From Eopsaltria australis (Eukaryota; Chordata; Aves; Passeriformes; Petroicidae), in NCBI GenBank assembly GCA_034509425.1, contig JAVTVJ010000490.1:62001-126000 (forward strand): a DNA stretch of 64,000 nt, written 5' to 3'. The first letter of the stretch is position 1, and the number at the start of each line of letters is the position of its first letter. Below the pieces are notes generated by a model. The model worked only from the letters and a program-made list of their open reading frames with translations, did not search any database and was not told where the DNA came from. Positions 24,675-36,930 of the stretch are shown piece by piece. The position numbers and the translations under genes were made by a program.

Positions 24675-27600
24675 GTATGTGGCTGAGTAGATGACAGAAA
24701 TTCTCTCTTATGCACCCACACATTTCAGGCAGAGGCAAAATTCCCTTGTGTTTTTCAGTCCAGCTGTGAAGCAGAGAATGATATTACACACAAAGGCCTC
24801 CACTGTAAACCGAACTCTTAAGGAGCAAAGGAATAATTTCCTGTTAAGGATTCAGCTTTGGGTTCTAATTATCACAATTTGGCAAGTTAACTAAGTTGTT
24901 GTAATGGCCCATATGCAGCACATCAGCCTGCAGGAAACATTAATGCCTGAGAGCTGAACTCTTTTTATGGATGCTTGGCCTTTTCACAAGTGCTAAGTGA
25001 AAGATATTAAAATTATCTCAGTGACTTTAAGTTACAAGACAGTTCATTACATGTGCCACGTGGCTGACAGAGTGCATCTCATCAGTAACCACTGCTCAGG
25101 TGATGATATAGCTTTAATTGGCTCATTAATTTCAGACTTCAGCTGGTATGTTGGAAGTCGAATTTTCCTTTCCAAACTGAAAGCAGCAATTCTTGCCAGC
25201 GCAGGAGGGGAAATTTCTTCTCCTGTTAATTCAGGAGTTTCTGTTTCCTGCACACCCAGGCACTGTCTGCCTCAGCTCCTGTCAGGCTCTTCATTCCAAT
25301 GAGCTGCCACCACTGGCTCTACTTTGGGAGCCAAAAGGAGCCAATCTGATCCTCCAGACCAACCTCTGCCACAGCCCAAAATTCCATCCCACGACTCATT
25401 TTACCCATGCAGTGATTGGTCTCAAATCAATCTTGATTCAAAGACGCCCTCCATGAAGATTTTACTGATGTTCCCTCCCACCCTGCTTTATTATATGTTC
25501 TTGTTTCTGGTTTGATTTGTCCAGCTTTAATTTCTTTTCAGGGTTTTCTGTTTTCCCATTCTTTGCCAAACTGTAAGGATGCCAGAATCAGAATTATGTC
25601 TTCTGTAAGCACTTAGATATCAGACACAAAGGGATAACATGGCTCATTATATCGTTCCTTCCCTTTTAGCATTTTAAAAAGTTATTAACGCATAAAATTT
25701 TACTGCACCAATCGCTGGTTCTTTTATCATTTTGTGCTATTAAAAAAGCTGCAAAAACCTCTCAGTTAATTCAGAGCACCCATGAATTAATACTGCCAGC
25801 CCACTCTGTTTTATTAGGAGCCAGACTGTTGGGTCTGCTATAAATTCAATTATGCAAATCACCCACTGGTCTCCTGAGCAAGGGGATGTCCTCATGCTTG
25901 TGTTCCACACTGATGGAGGGCAGCCCAAGGTGTTGTCACACTGAGTGTATGGAGTTATCAGCTCAGCTGCCTCAACTCTAAAGCTTAACCAGGGTGATGT
26001 TGTGTCTGGGCTAATTAATCCTGTTTCTCTGTGGAACTAATTAGCTGGGGTGCTGTAGTGTGGTGGCTGAGTTATATCAAGTTTGGTTCTGTCTTGATTT
26101 CCTCCAGCTCAGGGATCTCTGTGCCTTTCTTGAAACCGTGATGAGCACACACAACTGAACATGAAGAGTGTCCCAGTGGAGAAAACCTTGGATAGACATT
26201 AAAAAATGCATCAACCATGAGCATTAATGAGGATATCAGGGATTGTTCACTCATCATGTACAGGAAAAGTTTTTTCTGCCAAGATCTTAGAAATGTTACC
26301 CAAACCCCCAGGTCCAAATCAATGACAAAACCAGACGCTATCACAAAAAAAAACACCCAAACCAAAAAAACTGAAAAACAGGTCATACAATCAGAAAGAG
26401 AACAGCTGACAGAAGATTTGGGAAGTGAAGCTCTCCACGTCAGTTTTGAGTTTAAATCATGGATTCCAGTCATGGCTAATTACCTGAAGACCATCAAGAG
26501 CAGTTGACTGGATGTGGTTTCCTCAGTTCTTTACCCGCACACACCAGAAGGACATGGAATTTATCAGCTCCACAATCCTGACATGATAAAAATTTGTTAT
26601 CTGTTGATGTATGAGCACAGCTTGCTCCTAATTTGAGGAGGAAGGGGATGTAAAATGTGTAAATTTACTATTGAAGGCTCTGAACCTGCCTCCAAACTGA
26701 GAAGACTCCTAAGAAGCTGTCATTAAATGACAGGAAAAGAAAGGACCATTGAGTGAAAAAATCTTTGCTTTTCTGGAAGATCCCTGCTCTGCCAGTACCC
26801 AAAATACACAGAAACTGGCACTGCAAGCTTCAAAACTTCAGGAGACCTGAAGGGATGATTTTTTTTGTCCAAAGAATCCTTGCAAACCACCTGAGGTGCT
26901 CCTGTCCTTTAGAAGTGACAGCATCCCTGACAGCTGCACAAATCCACACCTCCAGTGTGAACAGTATCCAGCTGCTGTCCAGGCCCAGGATTCTGCTGAA
27001 GGGTTTATTTGGCAAATGATCTGCCATGAACTTGTTTGGTTTTGAGAACCTACCAATGTCAGATTAGAATAAAAGGAGTTTCCTGATAAGGCTTGGATTA
27101 AGAAGGTCATGGCTTGCTTGGAGCACTCCACACTTGGATAAAAACACAACTGCCATGAAGTAAAATGCAAAATACTTGAGCAAGCTGGAGTAGTCACATC
27201 TCTGTAAGAGTTTGTTTCTTTGTGGGTGCTCTTTGGGGTACATTCTGATGGCAAGACAACTTTTAATTGATGTTTGGAGAGGAATCTGGAATGATTTGCT
27301 TGATGAGTTGCCGGGATGACTCATGTCCAGCAGGAAACAAGGCAGTGATAAACTCAAATGAGGCTGTGGGAGGCAACATGCTAAAAGCTCATTATAAGCA
27401 TCATTCTTTTAACCAGTTTTATGATGCAGAACAGATTCCAGGTTATTGCAATCATTTTACTGCGAAGGGCAGATAAGGACTAGGGAGGGACGTGCTTTCA
27501 GGCAATATCCTCTTCTCTTTGGAGAAATATGGAGAGCAATTTTTAAAAGAGTCTGGACTCAGAGCAATCAAGTTTTCCTCTACATGCACTGGAAACTTTG

Positions 27601-28021
27601 GAAGGAATTCTTCTACTTATTTGAAGATGCTCTATTATGTGTCAGTGTTGATGTGATTTACAGAGACATGAAATATAGACAATTTATTATGAAAAGAGCC
27701 AGGAAGAGTTCAACTCCATCACCACTCTGTGAAGGAAAGGATCCCAAAATCCTTGTATTTAGTTCCCTACCTTTCACACAGATGAAGGCCTGTAGTAGGT
27801 TGGCCTTTTTTGGATGCCAGGTGGCCAGAACTTCATATAAAAGCCCAGAAAAAGGAGGAGGAAGTGGAATACTCCTGATTATGAGGTTTGTCTTCTGAAA
27901 CAACCAGCCCTGTGTCCTGGGAAAAGACTGGACTTCTTCTGATGGGAAAGCAGATGATATAACTTTCATTTTCCTTTGAAACACACACAGCCCTTGCTTT
28001 TGCTTTGTTAAACAGCCTTCC
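24675..28021. other. Repeat-poor intergenic stretch
   Basis: No CR1 or gene identified. A block at 25000-25240 is rich in transcription-factor-like motifs (see separate entry). A 150-codon plus frame at 27446-27898 is the longest here; it has no signal peptide, domain or recognisable similarity and was not called. Confidence 0.5.
25000..25240. promoter_or_regulatory. Candidate conserved non-coding element (unproven)
   Basis: A dense block with CATGTGCCACGTGGC (overlapping E-box-like CACGTG), AGCTTTAATTGGCTCATTAA (TAATTG/TTAATGAG-type homeodomain cores) and two retained CpGs (gtcgaatt, cagcgcag), in a repeat-free interval. This composition is typical of vertebrate enhancers in gene deserts. 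Alignment to other birds is needed to support it. Confidence 0.25.
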
Positions 28022-28137
28022 TCTTGACCCAAAAGGTTTTTTCTATCTTATTTTCTCCCTCTCTGTTCTGCTGAGGAGGGCAGTGATGGAGTGGCTTGGT
28101 GGGCACCTGGCATCCAGCAATGTCTACCCACCACAGC
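28022..28137 (-). mobile_element. Endogenous-retrovirus LTR-like fragment
   Basis: On the minus strand this begins with a TGTGGTGGG-type terminus and continues GCTGGATGCCAGGTGCCCAC, then a complement of CTGCTGAGGAGGGCAGTGAT, and AGAAAATAAGATAGAAAAAA. This matches from memory the 5' part of a widespread avian LTR. Only about 115 bp is retained. The terminus forms one arm of a hairpin with sequence on its right. No gag, pol or env remnants are adjacent. Confidence 0.55.
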
Positions 28138-28149
28138 TTTTGCTGTGGT
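28130..28149. repeat. 8-bp perfect inverted repeat at LTR-like terminus
   Basis: ACCACAGC (28130-28137), a TTTT loop, then GCTGTGGT (28142-28149). The left arm is the terminus of the minus-strand LTR-like fragment. The right arm opens TGTGGTTTAA, itself reminiscent of an avian LTR start in the other orientation. Confidence 0.8.
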
Positions 28150-30520
28150 TTAATTTCCCCTGGGCTGAACCACAGCCTCATCCATCTCTGCCCTTGCTTG
28201 GTGCAGTTTGGTCCCTGATTAAGGGAGATCTGACTCACACTACCTGTTATCTGATGGTCAAAGGGAGAAATGCTCCTAAGGTGTGATTTACAGAACATAT
28301 TTTGTGCATCTCCTTGGAGTTTAGATCAGTAATGAGAAACTAAATTTGACTCCTTGATCATGGATGGACAGAAATTGCTTCTGCTGGAAAATAAAAACCC
28401 TCATTATAGCAGATAAATCACATCTATGTTCTTCAGATTTCTGCCTTCATTCCACCATAAATCATGGATTACCTGAGTGGGGATACAAGAAAGATCTGCA
28501 TTTCGGCATAACCAGCTAAGTTGACTCACATCCTACTCATTTATTTGCCATTCCTGTTGTAATAGATACATATATAGATACATATGGAAAAATTTAGGGG
28601 TGTCAATATTACTCATGGTATCCTTTAACAATCATGGCGTGATTTTTTTTTGAAAAACAAAGATTTCTTACTGAAGAAAAGCGTTCAGTAGTGAAAAAAA
28701 ATGAGAAGCCTTAGTAGATACACATAATTTTCTTATTTTTGTGAGAGCTCTGCATTTCTGATTTCCACACCCAGACTCTCAATGCACACTGGATAGCTGT
28801 GTCCTTGATATTTGCAAAATTAGCAGCAAGATATGCATAGGAAATTCTCCATAAGTACTCATTAGGCAGTCATCACCACCCAATTATGCTAATGAATCAG
28901 AAGGAATGGGAAGTGCTAAAGGAGGGACTGCATTTTTAGATTAGATTTTAGATCTAGAAGATCTGAATTGAGGGAGCATTTTAAGGCGTTCTGCAGTGAA
29001 ACAGAAATGGAAGAACTGTAGTGGTGATGTTTAAGGCAATTTCATGAAGTATTTTTTATCAGGCAACCAAAAATAAGCCACCTGTTTGCTTGGGGAATTC
29101 AAACAAGATTGTTGGTGGAAGAGAGTGGAATGTAAATGGCACCAATAGTGAAGATTTTGGGTGTAGCAAGATGTTGGTGGTTACATTTTTAGAGGTTTTA
29201 ATAGCACCTTGTGAAAACAGGAGCTAGAAAAGAAGTAATAGACAAATATTTTGAGAAGAATCCTGCTGCTTTTAGCTATCACAAACTTACCTGACTGGTC
29301 TAAATTAAACTCTTAGGTACCCTCAATCATCTGTGAGGAGAGACAGATACTTACAGGCAGTGATTCATCTCATCTTAAAACATTTATTTAAGATTTCTGC
29401 ACAAAAAAGCCCTCTAGAGGAACCTAGAAATACCTTCCTCTTCCTTTCTTTCTTCTTTTTCTTGGCAGTAAAAGGAACCTTATCAACCAGATGAGACACG
29501 TGCTTAGGTTTTGAATAGCTGTTACATTTTAAATTGTGCTTGGAGTTTATCTTCAAACCTGAGCAAGGCTGTGATTCAAGGCCTCAGAAATATTTCAAGT
29601 TGCTCTTCCCGTGACGAGTATTTGATTAGAGAAGGCTGGAAATTTCCCAAGTGGGTTTTAATCCTCTTCCAAAAATGCTGATGCATAAGGGAGAACACGG
29701 TTCACTAAAAAAGACAGGATTTTTATACGAACACTATATAAATACAGAATATATACTCTTAGTCCAATCTTGAAAGAGAATTTGAAAGGAAATTCCATGT
29801 GGAAAAGAGCAAAAGGTTTGGCTGTAACATGGTTTATTGCTAGTAAAGAAGCAAGCTGCTCCATATATACTTACTTTCACAGGCGTAAAAATGTAATTCT
29901 AGACCCAAATGCAATGGAAAAAATAGGAATTACCTCCAGCCACGTTTTCATTTGTCTCCTTTGTAGTCTAATATCTGTGTCCCTCTGGTTGTGCTGCTTT
30001 GATGTAATTGCTGTAACACAACTGATTCTGTATTTCTGACTCCTTTCCAGACTGAAGAAGCCTCCCCGGATTCCTCTAAGAGTGGGATTTTGCTGTTAAA
30101 ATGTGTGACTAAACCAGCCAGTGAAGACTGGCTGCAAGATCAAGAGTGACTACATCAATAAATCAGTGTGTACAGCTGAGATGGAGCTCAAACAGCTGGA
30201 TCAGAATTCCTGGGCCCCGCAGAAGATGTTGAAAGCCATGGGACAAAACTCCCATCCTCTGTGTGCACCTGCCTGGAGTTCAGTGTGGGAAAAAAGCACG
30301 TTGGGAAAAGAAGCACCATGCAAATATTTATTCTTGTTCTATCTTTCCTCATTCTGGAGCACTTGCCTCATGAACTGTAGTTTAATCTCTCAATTTACCT
30401 CTGATGAATAAATTCCTTTTCTTTCAGGAGGCTGAGATCCTCCTCAGAGCTTAAAAGTGCAGCACCCCAACCAAACCCCCAACAAATTCCCTCTTCCCAA
30501 AGAGGTTTTTCCCTATTAAG
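28150..30520. other. Intergenic sequence, nothing recognised
   Basis: Apart from a 12-bp tandem duplication at 28562, no repeats or coding signals were recognised. Confidence 0.6.
28562..28585. repeat. 12-bp exact tandem duplication
   Basis: ATAGATACATAT occurs twice without a spacer, identical in both copies. A small slippage product. Confidence 0.85.
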
Positions 30521-30660
30521 TGATCATGGAATCAGGAATCATGGAATGGTTTCAGTTGGAGGGGACCTTAAAGCCCATCCAGGTTCACCCCTGCCATGGG
30601 CAGGAACACCTTCCACCAGACCAGGTTGCTCTAAGCCCTGTCCAACCTGGCCTTGGACAC
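30521..30660 (-). mobile_element. CR1 LINE, 3' fragment
   Basis: Tail complement (tgatcatggaatcaggaatc) followed by the 3' UTR complement (GGGGACCTTAAAGCCCATCC, CTTCCACCAGACCAGGTTGC) and ending at CCAACCTGGCCTTGGACAC. About 140 bp; the ORF2 part is almost entirely missing. Confidence 0.92.
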
Positions 30661-30800
30661 AAAGCAATAAAAGCCTTTAAGGAGCTCTCTAACTTCCCTC
30701 AGAAAACACCAAAATGCTAGGATTGACTGATTTTTCCTGACATTCACAGTCAATTTTCAACATTTTCAAAAAAATTCACTACCCTATTTTTTTCTGTAAC

Positions 30801-30824
30801 AAAAAAAAAAAAAAAAAAAAAAAA
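30801..30824 (+). repeat. Pure A24 run
   Basis: Twenty-four uninterrupted adenines. No retrocopy body lies immediately 5' of it: the nearest CR1 ends 140 bp upstream and is on the other strand. I therefore treat it as a mononucleotide microsatellite, although the tail of an unrecognised retrocopy is possible. Confidence 0.9.
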
Positions 30825-31659
30825 GGAACATGCTTTTCTTCCAGATCTTATATTCACCACCTCTGAAAAAGCCAAGGGAATCTGCAAAGAACAGAATAAT
30901 CTGTTCAGTTCATAAGATGATGATGAGCACTGAATAGTCCTTTTGTCCCTTATCATGCGTTAACAATGTCATGGTGCCCTGATGCTCTCCACTGTCACGA
31001 GAAACTGGAAATAAAAATTTTCCTCTACTCTCTGAAAGTTACAGCAATCCCATGTTAATATCAATACTCAGTTTGTTAGTGGCAGGTTACTTTAAAATGA
31101 GATTTATGGAGAGCAATTTGCCTACTGTAAAATATTTGTCAAATATTCAGCAAGAGGCATGCTGAATGTTTGACAGCAAATATCCAGGTTGTTTTCCTTG
31201 GCTAAGAAATTCCTCCTGTAAATGTGGCTCTGTGTACTTTCATCTGCTCACAACCACTCTCTAGAACACTGCTGTGGAGGCATAAATTGGTTTTTTCCCC
31301 CCTCTTATTTCAATATTTCATCTGAGGAGCTATGCCAGCTCCTAAGAGAGATGCTGTTGGTTTTCCAGGATTCCTTTGAGGATCGTTGAGTGACCCTGCC
31401 AGAGTTATTCCCACGTTCATCCCATTTGGCTCAAGGAGAGCTGTGCAATCCCCCTCTGGGTATAAATTATTCAAGGCCTCTTTATTGCTTCATAAGGTTA
31501 ATGTGAGAACAGCAGTTGGTGGAGATCAGCTGCACTCAGTTTGTTCAGAGTTGTATTAAAGACAATATTTCATTGTAAACTATCCCAGGACTTCCACAAC
31601 ATCACCTTTACACTCCATCAGTAGCAACAAATGCAAAGCTCTGTAATTAATGTTATGTA

Positions 31660-31770
31660 GGGGAAGTTTGGAGATGCAAAATTTAATTACCTGCACTAAG
31701 TTTAGCTGGAAAATCAGGTTAATTACCTTATTTTAAGGTGCCATGGAGAATAAAATGCAAATGATGGCCA
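31660..31770. promoter_or_regulatory. Candidate conserved non-coding element (unproven)
   Basis: Two copies of TTAATTACCT lie 36 bp apart (31683-31692 and 31719-31728), with a POU-type ATGCAAAT at 31755-31762. TTAATTA cores bind homeodomain proteins. The repeated decamer in a repeat-free setting is the visible evidence; function is inference. Confidence 0.25.
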
Positions 31771-32320
31771 AAAACCACAGAGTGGTAACTGAAAAATAGT
31801 CTTGTGAAAAGTTCAGTGGTGTTTCATGGCCAGCTGTTGGATTTGTGAAGGTCATTCCAGATCTATTGTGAGCTTTCGCTTCCTGCTGGAAAGAGTTTAT
31901 TTGCATTAATATTTCATATTAATTTTAGAACTCAGTGAGGTACCACAACTGATGTGGAAGTTAAGTAGTGAAAAAAATTCACGGATTTTTTTCCCCCGTC
32001 TCTCCCTACACTAAGGACAAACCAAGCCATTTCTCCACCATGCAATTTATTTTCTTTTCCAGAAATAAGACTGAAGCTTCACTTATTTGGCCCAAGTTAC
32101 ACCTTGATGCTGGATTAATTCTGCTCATTAATCAGAAAAACTTAAAACTTTGAAGTATTTAAAAGCTGCTGCCATCAGTGTGTGCCCTGCCCTGGAGGAA
32201 AGAGCTCCTGTGGCCACGGGCAGAGCAGGGTTTCAGCCTCACTGGGATGTCCTGGGGAGATAAAGCCAAAAGACAACAAGAAGGGATAAAAGCAGTCAGT
32301 AAAAACCAGAAAAAATTATT

Positions 32321-32580
32321 TACCCCCCCAAATAATAATAATAATAAAAAAAATAATCATAAATAATAACCCCCAAACAAAACCACAACCAAAACAAACA
32401 AACAAAAATACCCAAAACCAAACAAACAAAAAAAAAAAAAAAAAATCCCACAAACCACACAAAAACACCTAACAACAAAAAGCCCCAAAACAAGAAACAA
32501 ACAAAAAACAAACAAACAAAAAAACCCCAAAAAACCAAAAAACAAAAAACAAACAAATAAAAAAATCCCCCAAAACCCAA
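32321..32580. repeat. A/C-only low-complexity tract
   Basis: About 260 bp that begins with (AAT)n and is then composed almost only of A and C (AAAC, CAAA and CCCC units). There are just a few G in the 32371-32580 part. The complementary strand is almost only T and G, which produces artefactual Phe/Val/Cys/Gly-rich open frames of 112 and 62 codons that are not genes. Confidence 0.92.
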
Positions 32581-35500
32581 TTTTTCCAGCCTATTGACCA
32601 AGAAGTAAAAGAGTAAGGAAAAACAAAAGCAAGTAAAAAAGCCCAACAACAAAACCAAATAATGTTTCTGAGTTATTATCTGTGTCCTATTGTTTGTCAG
32701 TGCACACTGTATTCCTAGAGCCTGGCATAATTACCACAGCAGGGAACACACTTTTTCTGCAGGACACAACAGAAAAATTGGCATTTTGAAGTTATGGAGA
32801 GAAATATCCACAAAATCTTTTTTTTTAAATTTGGATATGAGAGTTCATTAATTTTAGCTATGATGCAAATCCCACACCTTCATAAACTTGCTGTAAAGCA
32901 CTGAGACACAAGAGTACAAGAGTAAAATTAAAACCCAATTCTATTGATTAGTGATTAAGAAATTTAATTAGCAAGGGATTCTCCCATTATTTGCCCTTCC
33001 TCATTTATAAATCATAAGAGGAAGAGCTAAGAGCTGCACTAATCCAGATTATTTAAAGGCTAAGGGATGCTCTTCCATGCAGAAAAAGGGTGGTGTCATG
33101 ATGATTAATAAGCTGAAATGTAAGAAATGAGCCTTTCACTGCTCAGTTGTCTTTAGAGCCGGGTATTTACCCATCAGCAGGCACTTCAAGCTGCCACAAA
33201 TCTTGAGTAGCAGCAGAGGAGATGTTTAAGGAAGTGATGGATGGGCTTGGAAGTCTCAAGTGGTGCCCATTGCTTGCAGTCTCTTGTGCACACTGCTCCA
33301 GCTGAAAGGGGAAAAAAAAGGAGAAAAAAAAGCAATTTTGAAGCTGTAAATAAATTTTATTTACTGTGATCACTCACTTTTTCCCATTATGATTTTATTC
33401 ATTAATTTAAAAGGGAGAATGGATCTCTGAAATGACCAAAGAACTGGAGTATCCTAGAAAAGAGCTGGTCTGTGTATGCTGAAAATAGGAATCCATGTGA
33501 ATATAAGAGACCATTCTTATGCTGTGCAAATACAGCCTTGTTAGAAGGCTCTAGAGTGTCACCAGCAATGGATTTGGAAAATGTACACTCCGAGATTACA
33601 ATGACAAAAAGGAGTTCACTTTTCAGAAGAGAATGCCTTTCTTATTCTTAAATGAAATTATTTTAAATTACCTCATCATATCTACCTGTAGCTAAACACA
33701 AGGTATAAAAGGTTTTTCTCTTTTTAGAGACCGGGTTGTTGAAAAGGGAAAAGAAAAATTGTTACTTGTCTCGAATCTTCCTTCTGATCTCTTTCTTTTT
33801 TTAATTTTTATTTTCCCCAAAAGATCATTAGGTGCTTGGCACAAGTGTAGGGGGATGAACACATCTCCCAGTAATAGCTTTTACAAATCTGATGACACAT
33901 TTCAGAGCAGAAAGCTTTCCCCTTCACTGTAATAACTCGTGTTAGCAGCCTCCGTGAAGGAGTGGAGATGGTGTTAAAAATTATAATCAAAGACTCAAGG
34001 GAGAGCTATAAATTACTCTGCCACATTACAGGAAAATCGAAACTCAAGCAGAGAACCTTCCATGGTAATGGGTGTATAAACAGGAGAGAGGGAATGGAAA
34101 ACAGGGATTGTGGCTGCCCCTGTCCACCCTGCAAAAACATCCCAGCAACGAGAGCAAATCAGAACTATTTGATGGGGAGATAAGACCTTAATCCCATTTT
34201 AAAGAAAAGCACTGTTGGAATTTGGCAACCTGGTCATTGGACAGATCAGTGAGGTTAAATACTTTTATGTTCAGAGCCCACAGAACACGGATCATGTTTG
34301 TAAACACCTGCCAAAGGTGCACATCTGCCAAACACACTGCAGGTAGGAGGTTATGAAAGGAGAACCCAAAGTTTACCTAAATTCTTTTTAATAACTCCCT
34401 TTAATTCAGATATCCTGCATTCCTCTAGAAGGTTTATTAATTGTTTCTTTTAAAAAACCTGGTATGAGCCTTGCTGAACACCCCCACCTGTTACATCCCT
34501 CGGCCTCTGTTCGGGATCAGGATGAATTATGTGATGTCTTCTTTGACCCCAATACCCCTGCAGGGTTTGGATGCCCTCCTTATTCTGCAGTTGCACACTG
34601 AGGATATCCTGAGGAAGATTTATTTAGGACTATTTTTCCCCCCAGCCAGCAGCCCCCATTAACAGCTACCCAGGCAGCCCTTGAAACTCAGAATAAAGGA
34701 CACCAGACAGGCTCTGCTCCCCTGCTGAAGCACCGGGGTGTTGCTCACTGCAGATTCACCGGTTTTATATCATTATTGCCTTGAGAGTGAAAGGCTCATG
34801 TCTCTCCAGGCACCCTGGAGCCTTTCTTAAGACATCTGTCTTTTAGATAAGAGAAAAATGAGATTATTTCAATTCTGCATGCAAAGCTCCAAGAAACAGT
34901 TTAGAGGCAGAGGAGCATAAATAAAAGATTATTAAAACTTATAAAAATCTGCATAAATAAAATCCATCCACTGAACAATGGGCTTGGCTTTAACCCAGAG
35001 GATCAGCCTCACTTTTCATGCAGAGGAGAAAAAGGCTGTCAGAAAGTTTATTCAGCTCACCTCACTGATGTCTGGTCTTCAAGCAATATCCTTATCCCTG
35101 CCTCTATTGCATAAATCATAATTTGAGGTCACAGCTCTCCTCACATGTTCATTCATACAAAAATTCAATATCTAGAGAATTCCTGGCCATTTTGCAAACC
35201 TCCAGCAAATGTCTTACATTTATTCTGTTTATAATTACCTAAATAATAATTATGTAAACATCTCTAATAATAAATCAAGCAGCCAGAGCAGTGACCAAGA
35301 CACCACCTTGCAAATATGTTAAGAGTGACACAGTTTGGCCCAAATCAATTTATCCTCCCCAGTAATTCCCAGGCATGGTGCAGAAGTTGGCACGGGCAAA
35401 GGAGCATTCCCAGTTATCCACACAGGCACTTGATCCCATTTTGAAAGCTAAGAGATTTTCATGGAGCAGAGCTAGCAAATGCTCTCTGGCCCATCTCAAT

Positions 35501-35877
35501 TATTAATATGTTTTTAGCCTGACTGTGGAGCCTCAGAAGCGCTGATTGTTGTCAGTGGTCTGGACAGAGCCATCAAACAGGGCGGCAGCAAACAAAGGTT
35601 GTTCCTGCCAAGCGCAGAGATGGGCAGGACTCTGGCTTTGGCTGGAGAAATCCCAGATCTGTGTGAATGTTGTAATTCTCCTAGGCTAACGGGGAACAGT
35701 TTATGACTGGAAAACCTATAAAAGCTATACTGAAAATCATTTGCCATGTGAACATATGAAGAAGACTCACAGAAAAGGCTTGGGTTTGGATGCTTGTAGC
35801 AGAGACAACCCCAGGCAGAATAATTAATTGGAAATTCCAGCAGTTTGGGGGTGAATGGCCCTCTTAGTCTGGCTCTA

Positions 35878-36108
35878 AGAATCACAGAGGGGTTTGGGTT
35901 GGGAGGAATTTAAAACTTTTTTTCCACTCTCCCAGGCTGCTCCAAGCCCTGTCCAGCCTGGCCTTGGACTCTGCCAGGCATCCAGGGGCAGCCACAGCTT
36001 CTCTGAGCACCCTGTGCCAGGGCATCACCACCCTCACAGGGAAGAATTTCTTCCCAATATCCAATCTAACCCCACTCCCAGTCAGTTTAAAGCCATTCCC
36101 TTTTGTCA
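35878..36108 (-). mobile_element. CR1 LINE, 3' fragment with ORF2 relic
   Basis: The minus frame across it (35882-36109) reads GNGFKL, then LDIGKKFFPVRVVMPWHRV, then LREAVAAPGCL, matching the CR1 ORF2 C-terminus of the songbird-type class. The 3' UTR is partly deleted between AGGAATTTAAAAC and CTCTCCCAGGCTGC, where the usual gccatgggcagggacacc block is missing. Confidence 0.94.
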
Positions 36109-36869
36109 TACTACATCAATCATTTACCTCAGTTTGGGGATAAATGACTCTCTCTGTCTGGCTCTCAGGATGCCCTGAAGCTCTTCCACAGATCACAGAA
36201 ACTTGTTCCAGGCACCACTTGCAAAAACTGACTGTTTAATCCAAGTCCAGAGGCCAAGGGTGTCAGCTGTGGAGAGCTGATGCATCCCGCACCATTTTAT
36301 GTGTCACACACAAAAGGAAGGCCCAGAGTTGTGAATGAAAATATTAGATCAGAATTTGTGGTGTACCACATCTGAAAATGGGAGCCTTTTCAACAGCACA
36401 GGGCCTCCAGTGCAGTCTGGTGATTCATTGGTGTGGTCAGAAATGATGGGTTCATTTATTCCTAGATGGTGATTTACTGGAGCTCCTATTATTGTCCTAA
36501 TTCTACCACTGAAGTCACTGATGTCATCACCAACTTCCCCCTCGTAAATCAAAAATCAGAAGGCTTTTTATATCATCTGCTTTTATTTCCTGTGGATCAC
36601 AGTCCAGGGATTTCTCTAACTGGTTCTCCAACAGATTTCTATTCAAATATTTATAAAGAGCATTCTGTACCAGCATCCTTCTTTTAGGTACTTATATTTT
36701 TGGTTAATTGCTCACAATTTGTTTTAAAATAGTTAGACAGTGAAAACCTCTTGGAATTCAGATGAAAATAAATTTTTGGGTGTTTTTTTCCCTGAGGGTG
36801 GGATTCAGTTTTATCAAAATTAAGGTGTCTACCTGTTGTCATGTATGTGAACCTTTTTAATTTAATATT

Positions 36870-36930
36870 AAGTTGTTTTTGCTCATTATTTTTATGTTAA
36901 GTTATCCGTTGTTCATTATTTTTATATTAA
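36870..36930. repeat. 30-bp-period tandem duplication
   Basis: gctcattatttttatgttaa (36881-36900) recurs as gttcattatttttatattaa (36911-36930), with related flanking ttaagttgtt / aagttatccgttg sequence. Two degenerate copies. Confidence 0.75.

Larger units (their letters stand above)
30661..35877. other. Repeat-poor stretch with candidate regulatory blocks
   Basis: 5.2 kb without CR1. It includes the A24 run at 30801, the A/C tract at 32321, and blocks at 31660-31770, 32830-33120 and 34730-35010 that are rich in TTAATTA-like, ATGCAAAT and CATAAA motifs. No coding sequence was supported. Confidence 0.5.

Noticed and set aside
27446..27898. 150-codon plus frame
   Set aside because: No domain, signal peptide or recognisable similarity, no promoter or splice context, and a competing 124-codon frame on the other strand.
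32320..32658. Phe/Val/Gly/Cys-rich 112-codon minus frame resembling a membrane protein
   Set aside because: It is the complement of the A/C-only low-complexity tract, so the hydrophobicity is a base-composition artefact.
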